NCBI RefSeq assembly: GCF_003182255.1
Contig: NZ_QGTQ01000009.1
Span: 124,001-188,000, forward strand
DNA length: 64,000 nucleotides
Direction of reading: 5' to 3'
From: Paenibacillus cellulosilyticus
GTDB taxonomy: Bacteria; Bacillota; Bacilli; Paenibacillales; Paenibacillaceae
The position numbers were made by a program, and so were the translations under genes. Shown piece by piece: positions 50,461 to 59,298 of this stretch. Under the pieces are notes generated by a model that was given only the letters and a program-made list of their open reading frames with translations, was not told the origin of the DNA and made no database searches. Positions within the stretch are counted from its first letter, which is position 1, and each line of letters opens with the position of its first letter.

Positions 50461-51519
50461 ATGCTTCGAGCTTGGCTACGGCCTGATGCTGCAATCGCTT
50501 GGGCAACGATCGGATTATGCCTGCTGCTCATCGCCTTCCCGACGGAAGCGCTCCACTCTTCCGCCCGCGGTCTTGCGGTCTGGTGGGAGGTACTGTTTCC
50601 CGCACTGTTTCCTTTCTTCGTATTATCCGAAATCTTACTCGGGTTCGGCATCGTCCACTTTCTCGGCACGCTGCTCGATCCGTTCATGCGGCCGCTGTTC
50701 CGTATCCCGGGCTCAGGCGGCTTCGTTGTTGCAATGGGATATGTGTCTGGCTATCCCGTAGGCGCTCGTCTCACCGCAAAGCTGAGAGAGCAGAATCTCG
50801 TTACGCGAACCGAAGGCGAACGCCTCGTTGCGTTCACAACAACGTCTGATCCCATCTTCTTAATTGGCGCAGTGTCGATCGGCTTCTTTCATCGCGTTGA
50901 TTTGGCCCCTATATTAGCCGTTTCCCACTACGGAAGCGGCCTGCTTGTCGGCCTCCTGATGCGATACCATGGCAGGAAGGAGCCTATGAGCGAGTCTCCT
51001 ACTCAAACGCAGCAGCGCGGCAGCCGGTTGGTACAAGCGCTCCAGGCGATGCACAAAGCTCGGCTTCAGGACGGCAGACCGTTCGGTCGGCTGCTGCAGG
51101 AATCCGTACACTCTGCGCTTCGTCTTATGATCGTCGTTGGTGGGCTGGTCGTCTTCTTCTCCACGACGATGGAGATGCTGCGACAATCTGGCGCCATTCA
51201 TGCGCTGACCGATCTGCTTCAGCTCATGTTCGGTTTGATCGGATTGCCGAAGCCGCTCACTGACGCCGTCGTCTTTGGTCTATTCGAGGTAACGCTTGGT
51301 TCTCGCTCTGCCGGAGAGGCTGGCGGCGTGCTTATGCATCAAGCGGCTATTGCAGCTTGGGTGCTGTCTTGGGCTGGTTTATCCGTTCATGCGCAGGTTG
51401 CCAGCATTCTGAGCAGCACGGGTCTGCGCTACAGACCATTCGTGCTGGCAAGGCTTATTCACAGCTTACTTGCCGCCCTTTTTGTCTACGCGTTGTGGGG
51501 AATTCTCGGTCCTCATTGA
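50461..51519 (+). CDS. ylbJ: Sporulation integral membrane protein YlbJ-like
   Basis: The 352-residue protein has about eight membrane segments. It shows the paired Gate/nucleoside-recognition pattern of YlbJ, with the conserved FPFFVLSEILLGFGIVHFLG and FVVAMGYVSGYPVGARLTAKLRE. In B. subtilis YlbJ is sigma-E controlled and needed for spore cortex formation. The ATG at 50461 follows GGAAGGAGG; an earlier TTG (50407) sits within another AGGAGG, so the start is a choice between the two. It is divergent from a small peptide gene. Confidence 0.88.
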   Translation: MLRAWLRPDAAIAWATIGLCLLLIAFPTEALHSSARGLAVWWEVLFPALFPFFVLSEILLGFGIVHFLGTLLDPFMRPLFRIPGSGGFVVAMGYVSGYPVGARLTAKLREQNLVTRTEGERLVAFTTTSDPIFLIGAVSIGFFHRVDLAPILAVSHYGSGLLVGLLMRYHGRKEPMSESPTQTQQRGSRLVQALQAMHKARLQDGRPFGRLLQESVHSALRLMIVVGGLVVFFSTTMEMLRQSGAIHALTDLLQLMFGLIGLPKPLTDAVVFGLFEVTLGSRSAGEAGGVLMHQAAIAAWVLSWAGLSVHAQVASILSSTGLRYRPFVLARLIHSLLAALFVYALWGILGPH

Positions 51520-51603
51520 TGTGGCTGACGTTGTCAAGGCGACTATTTTCAGCTATGATCTAAACAGTTAAGCTGAAAGTGCGGAAGGAGCTGCTTTACC
51601 ATT

Positions 51604-52401
51604 TTGAATTATACAGTATTAGATCGCGGGGACGAGCTATCGCGCTCGCTCGCAGCCAAATTTCATGAGTTAGCTGCGAAACGAGGAATGGTGCGCAACG
51701 ATGATTCGCCCAGTGTCATTATATCCATCGGCGGTGATGGTACGCTGCTGCAAGCCTTCCACACCTACGCCCATCGTGCCGATCTTGTTTCGTTCGTCGG
51801 CGTACACACCGGTCATCTAGGCTTCTACGCCGATTGGAAGGCGGATGAACTCGAGGAGCTCGTGCAGGTGATGTCTGAGAAGGAGCCTCGTATTGTCAGC
51901 TACCCGCTCGCACAGATCGAGGTGGAGACATCCGAAGGTACTTCCTCCTACATCGCCTTGAATGAATTCACGCTTAAAGGTGTAGATGGTACGCTTGTGG
52001 CACAAATCAATATCAATGATGAATCGTTCGAGATGTTCCGCGGCGACGGCATTGTCATTTCGACCCCGTCCGGCAGTACCGCTTATAATAAAAGCTTAGG
52101 CGGCGCCATCGTGCATCCGTCCATCGAGTCGCTGCAAATCGCTGAGATCGCATCGATCAACAACCGCGTCTATCGTACGCTTGGTTCATCGGTGCTGCTG
52201 CCGAAGCATCATCACTGCGATATTCTCTCGAGTAAAAAGCAGCGCATTATGCTGGCGATCGACCATATTACGATTCTTCGCGATGATATTCGTTCGATCC
52301 GATGCGCGGTTGCGAACCGCAAAGTTTCGTTTGCACGCTATCGGCCGTTTACGTTCTGGAATCGCGTGCGCGAGGCCTTTATTGGGTACGACGTACAATA
52401 G
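51604..52401 (+). CDS. nadK: NAD kinase
   Basis: The 265-residue enzyme carries the GGDG motif at residues 43-46 (SIGGDGTLLQAFH), the TGHLGF stretch and PSGSTAYNKS. It makes NADP from NAD and ATP in the cytoplasm. The start is a TTG at 51604; it matches the family N-terminus (NYTVLDRGDELS). The ribosome site AAGGAG is somewhat distant (13 bases). It follows ylbJ by 84 bp on the same strand. Confidence 0.95.
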   Translation: MNYTVLDRGDELSRSLAAKFHELAAKRGMVRNDDSPSVIISIGGDGTLLQAFHTYAHRADLVSFVGVHTGHLGFYADWKADELEELVQVMSEKEPRIVSYPLAQIEVETSEGTSSYIALNEFTLKGVDGTLVAQININDESFEMFRGDGIVISTPSGSTAYNKSLGGAIVHPSIESLQIAEIASINNRVYRTLGSSVLLPKHHHCDILSSKKQRIMLAIDHITILRDDIRSIRCAVANRKVSFARYRPFTFWNRVREAFIGYDVQ

Positions 52402-52450
52402 TTAAGGGGCTCTGCCCCTTGGACCCCGATTATTTCATTACTTAAAAATT

Positions 52451-52520
52451 TCTACTCACCTAAATCCTCCCTGCTAGGGAGGACCCCATGGGACTCCCGT
52501 CCCCTGGACCCCGGAAGGGG
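52451..52520 (+). repeat. 70-bp dispersed repeat, copy 2
   Basis: It matches 40404-40473 almost base for base and is preceded here by another self-complementary GGGGCTCTGCCCC stretch (52411-52423). The gap 52402-52991 holds this repeat, the 15-base tandem repeats and two terminators, but no gene I can support. Confidence 0.8.
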
Positions 52521-52599
52521 TCGTGGGATGCACAAAGGCGGGATCGCGTGCTTGGGTGCTGGGAGTCGCGTGCCTTTGGGCAAGCTTTTGGTTGGTGCG

Positions 52600-52690
52600 T
52601 GGAAGGGCTGTAAAGGAAAGAGCTGTGCGAGTAAGAGCTACAAGGGATAGAGTTGTTCGTGAAAGAACTGTGCGGCGGAAGAACCCAATG
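52600..52690 (+). repeat. Degenerate 15-base tandem repeats
   Basis: About six copies of a GAAAGAGCTGTGCGN-like unit occur in a row. One frame reads as repeated R-A/V-V-K/R-E/D-R units, but it lacks a ribosome site. Confidence 0.5.
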
Positions 52691-52703
52691 AGAATAAGTT
52701 GTG

Positions 52704-52740
52704 TAATAAGCGTTGCGGAGCAGCGCTTATTTTTGTTTTT
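52704..52740 (+). terminator. Plus-strand terminator
   Basis: AATAAGCGTTGC pairs with GCAGCGCTTATT, followed by TTTGTTTTT. Confidence 0.8.
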
Positions 52741-52915
52741 GGGGAGGTTTGAGGGGATTAAGTGATGTCAATCATTACTTATTTCTTCTGGGAAAGCTGA
52801 TGCTAGTGCTATGTGGCGCTTTAGGTGCGATTTTGCATTACTTATTGGCTGGCGAAGGTCAGGTTATATGGAATAAGAGAGGTTGTGCCACGCTTAGTCC
52901 TCATAAAAGCCTTTA

Positions 52916-52976
52916 CAAAAAAGAAGCTGTACAGTTGTCGACGGTAAACCGACGATTTTGTACAGCTTCTTTATAT
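52916..52976. terminator. Terminator of the yutD-like gene
   Basis: AAAGAAGCTGTACA pairs with TGTACAGCTTCTTT and an inner GTCG/CGAC stem. It lies 16 bp after the minus-strand stop. Confidence 0.85.
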
Positions 52977-52991
52977 TTAGAGATACAGATA

Positions 52992-54065
52992 TTAGCTTTC
53001 GCCGCCGTTGTCGCCGCCTGTTGGCTTAGGGCGCTGTGTGAGCGCTGCTTCGCTTGTTGCGGCAACTGTCTGCTCACGTGGCGGAATCGGGAGCCGCTTC
53101 TGACCTTTGCGATGCTTGATGCGCGCTTGTTGGCGCCCTTCCGCCGGGAAACCGTCTGCAGCCAGCTCGCTGTCAAAGCGCTGCTGACCTCCACGCGGCT
53201 GACCGCCGCGCTGCTGCTCGTTCCCGCGTGGGCCGTTGCTGCCGCCCCGTGGTGGCTGGCCTCCGCTGCGCGGTTGACCACCGCGCTGCTCTTGGCCGCG
53301 GGATTGCTGCTCCTTGCCACGGGACATCTCGCCGCCGCTCTTCTCATTGCCTCCGCGCTGCTGCTGCTTGCCGCCGCGTGGCTGTTCGCCACCACTGCGC
53401 TCATTCCCGCGCGATGAACCATTGCTCGCGCGCTGCTGATCGGAACCGCGGCGTTCGCCCTTCTGGCCGCCGCGCTGATCACTGCCTCGACGATCAAGGC
53501 TGCTCTCCATGAAGAACTCATCCGATTCCTTACGATCGCTGCTAATGCGCACGTCCTTGCGCTGCGATTGTGCATTGTTCTTGTTCGGACGACCTGCGCC
53601 TTGCTCTTGGCCAGGGCGTTCTGCCCGAACCGGTGCTTCCTTACGTACCGGATGCGGCTTCCGGATATGCTCACGAAGCACGATCGGGTCGCCGTTCTCA
53701 TCCAGCGCGACTACCGCGTCTTCTCCACCGCCTTCAGTGGATGGCGGCGTGAGCAGCAGGTCTGGTTCATTCATTGCCGCCAGCTCCTGCTCACTCGTCT
53801 CATGGCGCTGAATGACGAAGTAAGCGCACCCGAAATTGCAGTACTCATTAATATAATCGACCAGTCCCGAAATAAAGCTATCCTTACTGCCCTTCGGATG
53901 ATTGTCGCGGAAAAATCCTTTCAGCCGAAGCTGATTATAGCCCCAATCACCGATAATATAATCGTAACGCTCAAGCACGTCGCTGTAGCGATCACGAAAT
54001 GCGGACGGATTCCAGCCGTTCTTATGGTCTACGATTAGTTCATAACGTTTGCCGCCGATAAGAAT
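52992..54065 (-). CDS. yutD: YutD-family protein with a long Arg/Gly/Gln-rich tail
   Basis: Residues 1-95 match YutD (DUF1027): IGGKRYELIVDHKNGWN, DVLERYDYIIGDWGYNQLRLKGFF and CNFGCAYFVIQR. After a linker the remaining 180 or so residues are low-complexity, with many RGG, GGQ, GGE and QQRG units, and are surely disordered. YutD alone is normally near 100 residues. Start: AAGGAG lies eight bases before an ATT at 54065 that gives the family N-terminus. The GTG three codons earlier overlaps the ribosome site itself. It follows lipA, as in B. subtilis. Confidence 0.85.
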   Translation of the reverse strand: MLIGGKRYELIVDHKNGWNPSAFRDRYSDVLERYDYIIGDWGYNQLRLKGFFRDNHPKGSKDSFISGLVDYINEYCNFGCAYFVIQRHETSEQELAAMNEPDLLLTPPSTEGGGEDAVVALDENGDPIVLREHIRKPHPVRKEAPVRAERPGQEQGAGRPNKNNAQSQRKDVRISSDRKESDEFFMESSLDRRGSDQRGGQKGERRGSDQQRASNGSSRGNERSGGEQPRGGKQQQRGGNEKSGGEMSRGKEQQSRGQEQRGGQPRSGGQPPRGGSNGPRGNEQQRGGQPRGGQQRFDSELAADGFPAEGRQQARIKHRKGQKRLPIPPREQTVAATSEAALTQRPKPTGGDNGGES

Positions 54066-54102
54066 GGTCCCCACTCCTTCATGAAGGTCGACTCTTCAGT
54101 CT

Positions 54103-55002
54103 CTAGGTAGCAGCCGTAGCGGTTGTCTGCTCGGCTGACTTCACCTGCTCATGCGCATGATAGGAGCTGCGGACGAGCGGACCTGATTCGACGTGGCTGA
54201 AGCCACGCTTCATCCCTTCTTCTTTTAGCTGTTTGAATTCATCGGGATGCACATATCGGTCGATCGCCAGATGGCCCGGCGAAGGCTGCAAATATTGTCC
54301 CAATGTCAAAATGTTGCAATCGACGGCACGCAGATCGTCCATCGCTTTCAAAATCTCTTCGTATTGCTCGCCAACGCCGAGCATGATGCTCGACTTGGTC
54401 GGAATCGATGGCTGCATTGCTTTCGCTCTGCGAAGCAGCTCGATCGATCTTGCGTACTTCGCCCGTGCCCGTACGCGATTGGACAGTCGTTCAACCGTCT
54501 CAATATTATGATTCAGAATATCCGGCTTCGCATCCATTACGATGCGCAGCGAATCTTCGTTGCCGAGGAAGTCCGGAATAAGCACTTCAACGCTGCACAA
54601 TGGCAAGCGTCGGCGAATAGCCTTAATCGTCTCTGCAAAAATCATGGCGCCGCCATCTGCCAGATCGTCACGCGCTACAGAGGTAACAACGCAGTGGCGC
54701 AGTCCCATTTGTTCCGCAGCTTCTGCAACCCGTTCCGGCTCAGCTAAATCCAGCTCGGTTGGCAAACCGGTCTTAACGGCACAGAACCGACATGCCCGTG
54801 TACAAATATCGCCTAATATCATAAAGGTGGCTGTGCGATTCGCCCAGCATTCATAGATGTTCGGACAACGCGCTTCCTCGCAGACGGAGTGAAGCGTCTT
54901 CGAGCGCATCATATCTTTAATCTCGGCATAGTTGCCGCCAGTCGCTAACTTGATCTTGAGCCATTCCGGCTTCTTCTCGGGTGATTTACGTTTCGTGCTC
55001 AT
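54103..55002 (-). CDS. lipA: Lipoyl synthase
   Basis: The 299-residue radical-SAM enzyme has the auxiliary cluster cysteines C41, C46 and C52 ([12 protein letters not shown]) and the SAM-cluster motif C67-x3-C71-x2-C74 (CTRACRFC). It inserts two sulfurs into octanoyl groups to make lipoyl cofactors. AGCAGGGAATCTTC precedes the ATG. It is the first gene before yutD on the minus strand, and divergent from the M23 peptidase. Confidence 0.97.
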   Translation of the reverse strand: MSTKRKSPEKKPEWLKIKLATGGNYAEIKDMMRSKTLHSVCEEARCPNIYECWANRTATFMILGDICTRACRFCAVKTGLPTELDLAEPERVAEAAEQMGLRHCVVTSVARDDLADGGAMIFAETIKAIRRRLPLCSVEVLIPDFLGNEDSLRIVMDAKPDILNHNIETVERLSNRVRARAKYARSIELLRRAKAMQPSIPTKSSIMLGVGEQYEEILKAMDDLRAVDCNILTLGQYLQPSPGHLAIDRYVHPDEFKQLKEEGMKRGFSHVESGPLVRSSYHAHEQVKSAEQTTATAAT

Positions 55003-55153
55003 GAAGATTCCCTGCTTTCTACGGTCTTCTCCGTTACATTATAGCACGTTTCGAATAAAATCCAATGATTTGCAAACGATAACGGCAAGAACGCCGGGCC
55101 CTCTCCGGCAATGCTTTACATCGTTATTATCGTTGGAGGTGGCCGCCTACCCT

Positions 55154-56254
55154 ATGCGACATGTCATTCGAAGCGCGTACCGGCTCGTTGTGATGACCGC
55201 GGCCGTCGCCGCTGCCGCTCCTTGTGTCTTGGCGGCCGCTGCTCCTGTACAAGGGGCTATGACAGCCAAGAAACCACATATTGCACAAACCGTCAACACG
55301 AGTGGCAGTGAGCAGAAGATGTCTGACGCAGACATCTACAAAGCGCGCAGAGAGCTGTACGACCGAATCAGCCTCGGGACAAACGTGCCGTGGTATCGAC
55401 TCGCCGCGATCGACCAGTATGAAAGAACGATTACGAAGGCCCGTCCCAAGACAAGAGCCCAGCTAGGCGCTCTTACCGGTATTTTCTTATCGGAGGAGGA
55501 TTGGGCCGGCGAACTAAATCCGAATCAGCAGGATGTAATTCCCGCCTCGATTCGTTGGTTTGGTGGCAAAGGCAAAGATGGCGACGGAGACGGTGCTGCC
55601 GACCGTACGAACGACGTTGATCTGCTGTTCACAAGCGCCTCGCATCTGATGAAATACGGGGATGCGGAAGACGACTTCGCGATTGCGCTCTGGGACTACT
55701 ACCACAGCTCGCGCGCTGTCCAACGAGTCGTGCAATTCTCTAAAATCTATGCGAAATTCGGCATGCTCGATCTGTTCCAGCATTCGTTTCCAATCCCAGT
55801 CGGAAGCAATTACTCCTATCGAAGCACTTGGGGGACGGGACGAAGCTGGGGCGGCAGACGCGTCCATGAAGGAACCGATATTTTCGCCGGCCATGGCGTT
55901 CCTGCACGAAGCACCTGCTATGGCATTGTTGAGGTGAAAGGCTGGAATCCTTATGGCGGCTGGCGTATCGGAATTCGAGACTTGAACAATTATTATCATT
56001 ATTATGCGCATCTGTCCGGCTATACGAAGAACTTGAATCAGGGAGACATCGTAACGCCAGGACAGGTCATTGGCTGGGTGGGCAGCTCGGGGTACGGCAA
56101 ACCGGGCACATCGGGCAAATTCCCGCCGCATCTGCATTATGGCGTCTATCGGGATCGTGGGCTCATTGAATGGGCGTTCGATCCATATCCGCTGCTGCGC
56201 AAATGGGAAATCGATGAGCGGAATCGGATGCGTTCCGCCAATAAGAAGAAATAA
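55154..56254 (+). CDS. M23-family peptidase (LytH/YunA-like)
   Basis: The 366-residue protein has a signal peptide or anchor in residues 1-35 (alanine-rich). A helical part (about 60-215) precedes the LytM/M23 domain at about 240-350. Its zinc-site residues are visible: HEGTDIFA, YYHYYAHLSG and HLHYGVY. B. subtilis LytH (YunA) is an L-Ala-D-Glu endopeptidase that trims spore cortex peptidoglycan. The gene order with lipA, yutD and yunB supports that assignment. GGAGGTGG lies eleven bases before the chosen ATG. Confidence 0.85.
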   Translation: MRHVIRSAYRLVVMTAAVAAAAPCVLAAAAPVQGAMTAKKPHIAQTVNTSGSEQKMSDADIYKARRELYDRISLGTNVPWYRLAAIDQYERTITKARPKTRAQLGALTGIFLSEEDWAGELNPNQQDVIPASIRWFGGKGKDGDGDGAADRTNDVDLLFTSASHLMKYGDAEDDFAIALWDYYHSSRAVQRVVQFSKIYAKFGMLDLFQHSFPIPVGSNYSYRSTWGTGRSWGGRRVHEGTDIFAGHGVPARSTCYGIVEVKGWNPYGGWRIGIRDLNNYYHYYAHLSGYTKNLNQGDIVTPGQVIGWVGSSGYGKPGTSGKFPPHLHYGVYRDRGLIEWAFDPYPLLRKWEIDERNRMRSANKKK

Positions 56255-56256
56255 GA

Positions 56257-56302
56257 CAAGCCGCACAGGACGATCGATTCGATATCCCGTGCGGCTTTGT
56301 TT
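56257..56302. terminator. Terminator between converging genes
   Basis: AAGCCGCAC pairs with GTGCGGCTT with a long inner loop, followed by TGTTTATCTTATTT. Confidence 0.65.
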
Positions 56303-56305
56303 ATC

Positions 56306-57361
56306 TTATTTGGCTTCCTCTCCTGCTTCATCCGAATTCGACTCATCCACCGATCCGCTTGCTCCGATGGCTGCGTTATCTCCATTTGAACCTGTGCTAT
56401 TGCCAGACGCCGCATGTGACCCATCATCGCCGCTTCCCGATGCTCCAGTGCCTGCACTAGGAATAGCAATATTCGGTGCCTGCGCAGCGGATTGACCGAC
56501 CGGCTGGCCTTTGTTGTCATAATAGTACATTGGCACATCGCCAACGACGAGCAAGTAGGAGATCGGAATTTCTGTCGTAACCTTCTCAGGCTGCGTATCA
56601 AACGGAATGATAATCGATACTTCCGCTTCAATTCGAATATAGACCTCGACCAATATCATGTTAATGCCGGCATCCTGCTGCCTCGTATTCAAATCCACCT
56701 TCACCGTTCCAATCGGCTCAAAATGGACAGGAACGCGTGGTCCATACGACGAGATGAACGTACTGCCGAACGCTTGACCGATCGGGATACGCTCCGGAAT
56801 GCTGCCCACATCGTCAAGCGTCTGCTGCACCGTGCTGATCGTCTGGCTCGTAATACGCATATGCTCCGCATAGTTCAGCATGAAGCCGGACACCTTGCCG
56901 CTGTTGTTCGTCTTCCAATCAATCAGCTGCTCGAAATCCGACTTGCTTGCCACCTGCTCCGATATCGCCTTATTGATCGCCTGCGTCGCAATCTGCTTCA
57001 CCCGCAGCTCAGCAACGTTCATAAGCGGAGGCCCAAGATGACGATCAATATAGGCTGCTGTAAGAGAACCAGAGGCAATGAATAGACCAAGCAGCAAAAG
57101 AATGATCGTACGCTTACGCAGACGGAACCCGCCCGATTGACCGCGCATGCCTCCACCGCTTAACATCGACGTACGCACAGGCTTACTGCCGCTGCTATGC
57201 CAACGCTTCGGCCGTGCACTCGGCCTGCTTAAGCTGCTGAATATCGAGGAGTTTCCGCGGAATGGACGGGCTTGCTTCGCAGGCCGCAGCCTGCTGCCAG
57301 ATTGAAATTTGACGGTCCGAATTCGCCCGCTCCACATCCAGCGCCTTCCCCATCGTGCCAC
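56306..57361 (-). CDS. yunB: YunB-type sporulation protein
   Basis: The 351-residue protein has a basic N-terminal extension of about 75 residues. One membrane segment follows (TIILLLLGLFIASGSLTAAYI), then the YunB domain: VAELRVKQIATQAINKAI, IPIGQAFGS, GPRVPVHFEPIGTVKVDL and TEIPISYLLVVGDVPMYY. A Gly/Ser/Ala-rich tail ends it. YunB is a sigma-E controlled sporulation protein. The GTG at 57361 is preferred because GGAGG lies nine bases upstream. It is usually about 250 residues, so both ends are longer here. Confidence 0.85.
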   Translation of the reverse strand: MARWGRRWMWSGRIRTVKFQSGSRLRPAKQARPFRGNSSIFSSLSRPSARPKRWHSSGSKPVRTSMLSGGGMRGQSGGFRLRKRTIILLLLGLFIASGSLTAAYIDRHLGPPLMNVAELRVKQIATQAINKAISEQVASKSDFEQLIDWKTNNSGKVSGFMLNYAEHMRITSQTISTVQQTLDDVGSIPERIPIGQAFGSTFISSYGPRVPVHFEPIGTVKVDLNTRQQDAGINMILVEVYIRIEAEVSIIIPFDTQPEKVTTEIPISYLLVVGDVPMYYYDNKGQPVGQSAAQAPNIAIPSAGTGASGSGDDGSHAASGNSTGSNGDNAAIGASGSVDESNSDEAGEEAK

Positions 57362-57450
57362 AGATGACCGCCTCCCTCCTGCTGCAGATGTTGTCCCCAC
57401 TTTAGTACCAGCATATGCCGCAAACATCCAGATCAGAAGAATGATTCCTA

Positions 57451-57610
57451 GGGCGTGTCTGAAAACCGTTCAAGGGCATCTCTCGCCGCCTTTTCGCCCC
57501 ATGCTGCGTTGTCTTTCCTTGACGCACCTCCGGTACGCCTGCGAAAAAGCGCCTTGCCTGGAACGAAAATTCGACTAGACCTGCTCCGTTCAGCGTTTTC
57601 AGAAACGCCC
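57451..57610. mobile_element. 160-bp MITE with inverted ends and TA flanks
   Basis: The element starts GGGCGTGTCTGAAAAC and ends with the inverted form of GGGCGTTTCTGAAAAC. It is flanked on both sides by TA (57449-57450 and 57611-57612). It has no gene. The ends and TA flanks suggest mobilisation by an IS-type transposase encoded elsewhere. Confidence 0.75.
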
Positions 57611-57708
57611 TAAAGGAATATGCCAAGCAATGTCGAATTTGTATATGGCGACACATCTGAATATTTCGACAATATGAAATTGAGCGAGCGATGAAGGGAG
57701 AGAGCGCT

Positions 57709-58272
57709 ATGGCGGGACCGTTTCTATTCATCTTCACAGGTACAGGAGGATCTGGCCGCAAAACAATCGGCAATCGGATCGGCGAGGAGCTTGGACTGTG
57801 CCCCGTTCCTTCCTATACGACTAGGCCGCCGCGCGCAAGCGATGCCTCCGGGAGGCCGGATCGAGACTATCATTTCCTTACACGCGAAGCATTCGAAGAG
57901 CTCGAGCGTAACGGCGAGTTCGTCGAGACCGTCACAATCAATCATGAGCGATATGGTGTTCGCCGCGCAGATGTGGAGAACGCACTGTACCATGCGAAGC
58001 GTAATGCATACGTCATTGTCAATCCCGAGGGGGCTGAAGCACTTAAGAAGCGGTATGGGTCAGCCGTCATCCGGCTATTCCTATATACGGACAAGGCTAC
58101 GGTAAAAGCAAGGCTAGAAGCCAAGGGAGTATCCTTCGAGATTGCTGACCGCTATTTGAACGTCTATTCCGATGAGGTTATCTACCGCAAGCAGTGCGAG
58201 CATGTCATCGAGAACCTCGAGCTGCTGCCTACCTTAGCGCGTATTCGCGAAGCGATTCAAGCACACTTATAA
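57709..58272 (+). CDS. Guanylate-kinase-like protein with altered P-loop
   Basis: The 187-residue protein has the guanylate kinase order. A P-loop region is followed by SYTTRPPR (GMP-binding) and DYHFLTREAFEELERNGEFVETV, NHERYGV, and a LID segment near YTDKATVKAR. The P-loop reads GTGGSGRKT, where the canonical form has GxxGxGKS/T. The lysine is displaced by one position. It is probably a divergent paralog, not the housekeeping Gmk. GGGAGAG precedes the ATG at 57709. Confidence 0.82.
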   Translation: MAGPFLFIFTGTGGSGRKTIGNRIGEELGLCPVPSYTTRPPRASDASGRPDRDYHFLTREAFEELERNGEFVETVTINHERYGVRRADVENALYHAKRNAYVIVNPEGAEALKKRYGSAVIRLFLYTDKATVKARLEAKGVSFEIADRYLNVYSDEVIYRKQCEHVIENLELLPTLARIREAIQAHL

Positions 58273-58310
58273 TGAGGAAACATTTTCAAATGAATGGAGA
58301 ATAATAAACA

Positions 58311-58356
58311 GACCAGGCCCGGAAGTCTTTGATAGGACTTCCGGGCCTGGCCTTTC
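58311..58356. terminator. Strong bidirectional terminator
   Basis: A perfect 15-bp stem, CCAGGCCCGGAAGTC with its complement, around an 8-base loop, between converging genes. Confidence 0.88.
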
Positions 58357-58362
58357 ATGATT

Positions 58363-59286
58363 TTACCCCTTAACCGAACCTAACAATACGCCTTTCACGA
58401 AGAACTTCTGGGCGAACGGATACATGAGGATCATCGGCAATGATGCGATAACCATGGCAGCCAGCTCCACGGTACGAGCCGTAACAGCACCGACCCCTCC
58501 GGTCTGGTTGATGAGGCTCTGAACCGCCAAGTTGACGCCGTTGGCAGAGCCCATCATGTTCTCCACCGCTCGGTTAGATTGAATCAACCGAAGGATGACG
58601 TATTGAAGCGTCTGCAGGTCCGGTGACTGTGTGAAATACAAGGTGGCACCATAATCGTTCCAAACACCAACCGCGGTAAAGACCGACAGCGCTGCCAATA
58701 CAGGCTTGGACAGCGGCAGCACGATCTGGAAGAAGATACGATATTCGCTCGCCCCGTCCATTTTGGCAGATTCGAACAGTGCCTCAGGGATGCTCTTAAA
58801 GTTGGCGTTGAATATGATAACGTTCCAGAATCCGCCGAACAGCGAAGGAAGGATATACACCCAGAACGTATCATATATGCCAAGCCAGTTCATGAGCATA
58901 TAGGAAGGAATCAATCCCCCGCTGAAATACATGCTGATAAAGCCAATCGTCGCGTAAAATCCTTTGCGTTTCAAATAAGGCCGTGAAAAAGCGTACGCGA
59001 ACATCGACGTGTACAGCATAGAGAATACCGTAACAATAACCGTTCGCAGTGCTGTGATTCCTGCGGCATGAAGGATGCCCGGATCGTTCAGAACCGCCTT
59101 CCAGCTCGCAGCCGTAAATTCACGAGGCCATAGAAAGACAGGCTCTCGAAGCAGGTCTTCGCCGCTGTTGAATGAACTAATGATGGAGAACCAGAAGGGA
59201 TACATGGTCACGATCATCAAGAGAATCATGAGCGCGATTGTAAAACCGTTAAAGAAGCGCTCTCCGAAGTGTTTGCCTCCAACCAT
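58363..59286 (-). CDS. Sugar ABC transporter permease, LplC/YtcP-type (cluster 2)
   Basis: The 307-residue protein has six membrane segments, the EAA loop (EALFESAKMDGASEYRIFFQIVLPLSKPVLAALS) and a C-terminus FAQKFFVKGVLLGSVKG. Its start follows GGGGTGAG. It is the last gene of the second transporter cluster and pairs with the 59299-60276 permease. Confidence 0.92.
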   Translation of the reverse strand: MVGGKHFGERFFNGFTIALMILLMIVTMYPFWFSIISSFNSGEDLLREPVFLWPREFTAASWKAVLNDPGILHAAGITALRTVIVTVFSMLYTSMFAYAFSRPYLKRKGFYATIGFISMYFSGGLIPSYMLMNWLGIYDTFWVYILPSLFGGFWNVIIFNANFKSIPEALFESAKMDGASEYRIFFQIVLPLSKPVLAALSVFTAVGVWNDYGATLYFTQSPDLQTLQYVILRLIQSNRAVENMMGSANGVNLAVQSLINQTGGVGAVTARTVELAAMVIASLPMILMYPFAQKFFVKGVLLGSVKG

Positions 59287-59298
59287 TATATCTCACCC

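Noticed and set aside
52523-52765. 80-codon frame with repeated RAVKER-like units
   Set aside because: No ribosome site; it follows a degenerate 15-base tandem repeat and overlaps a dispersed non-coding repeat.
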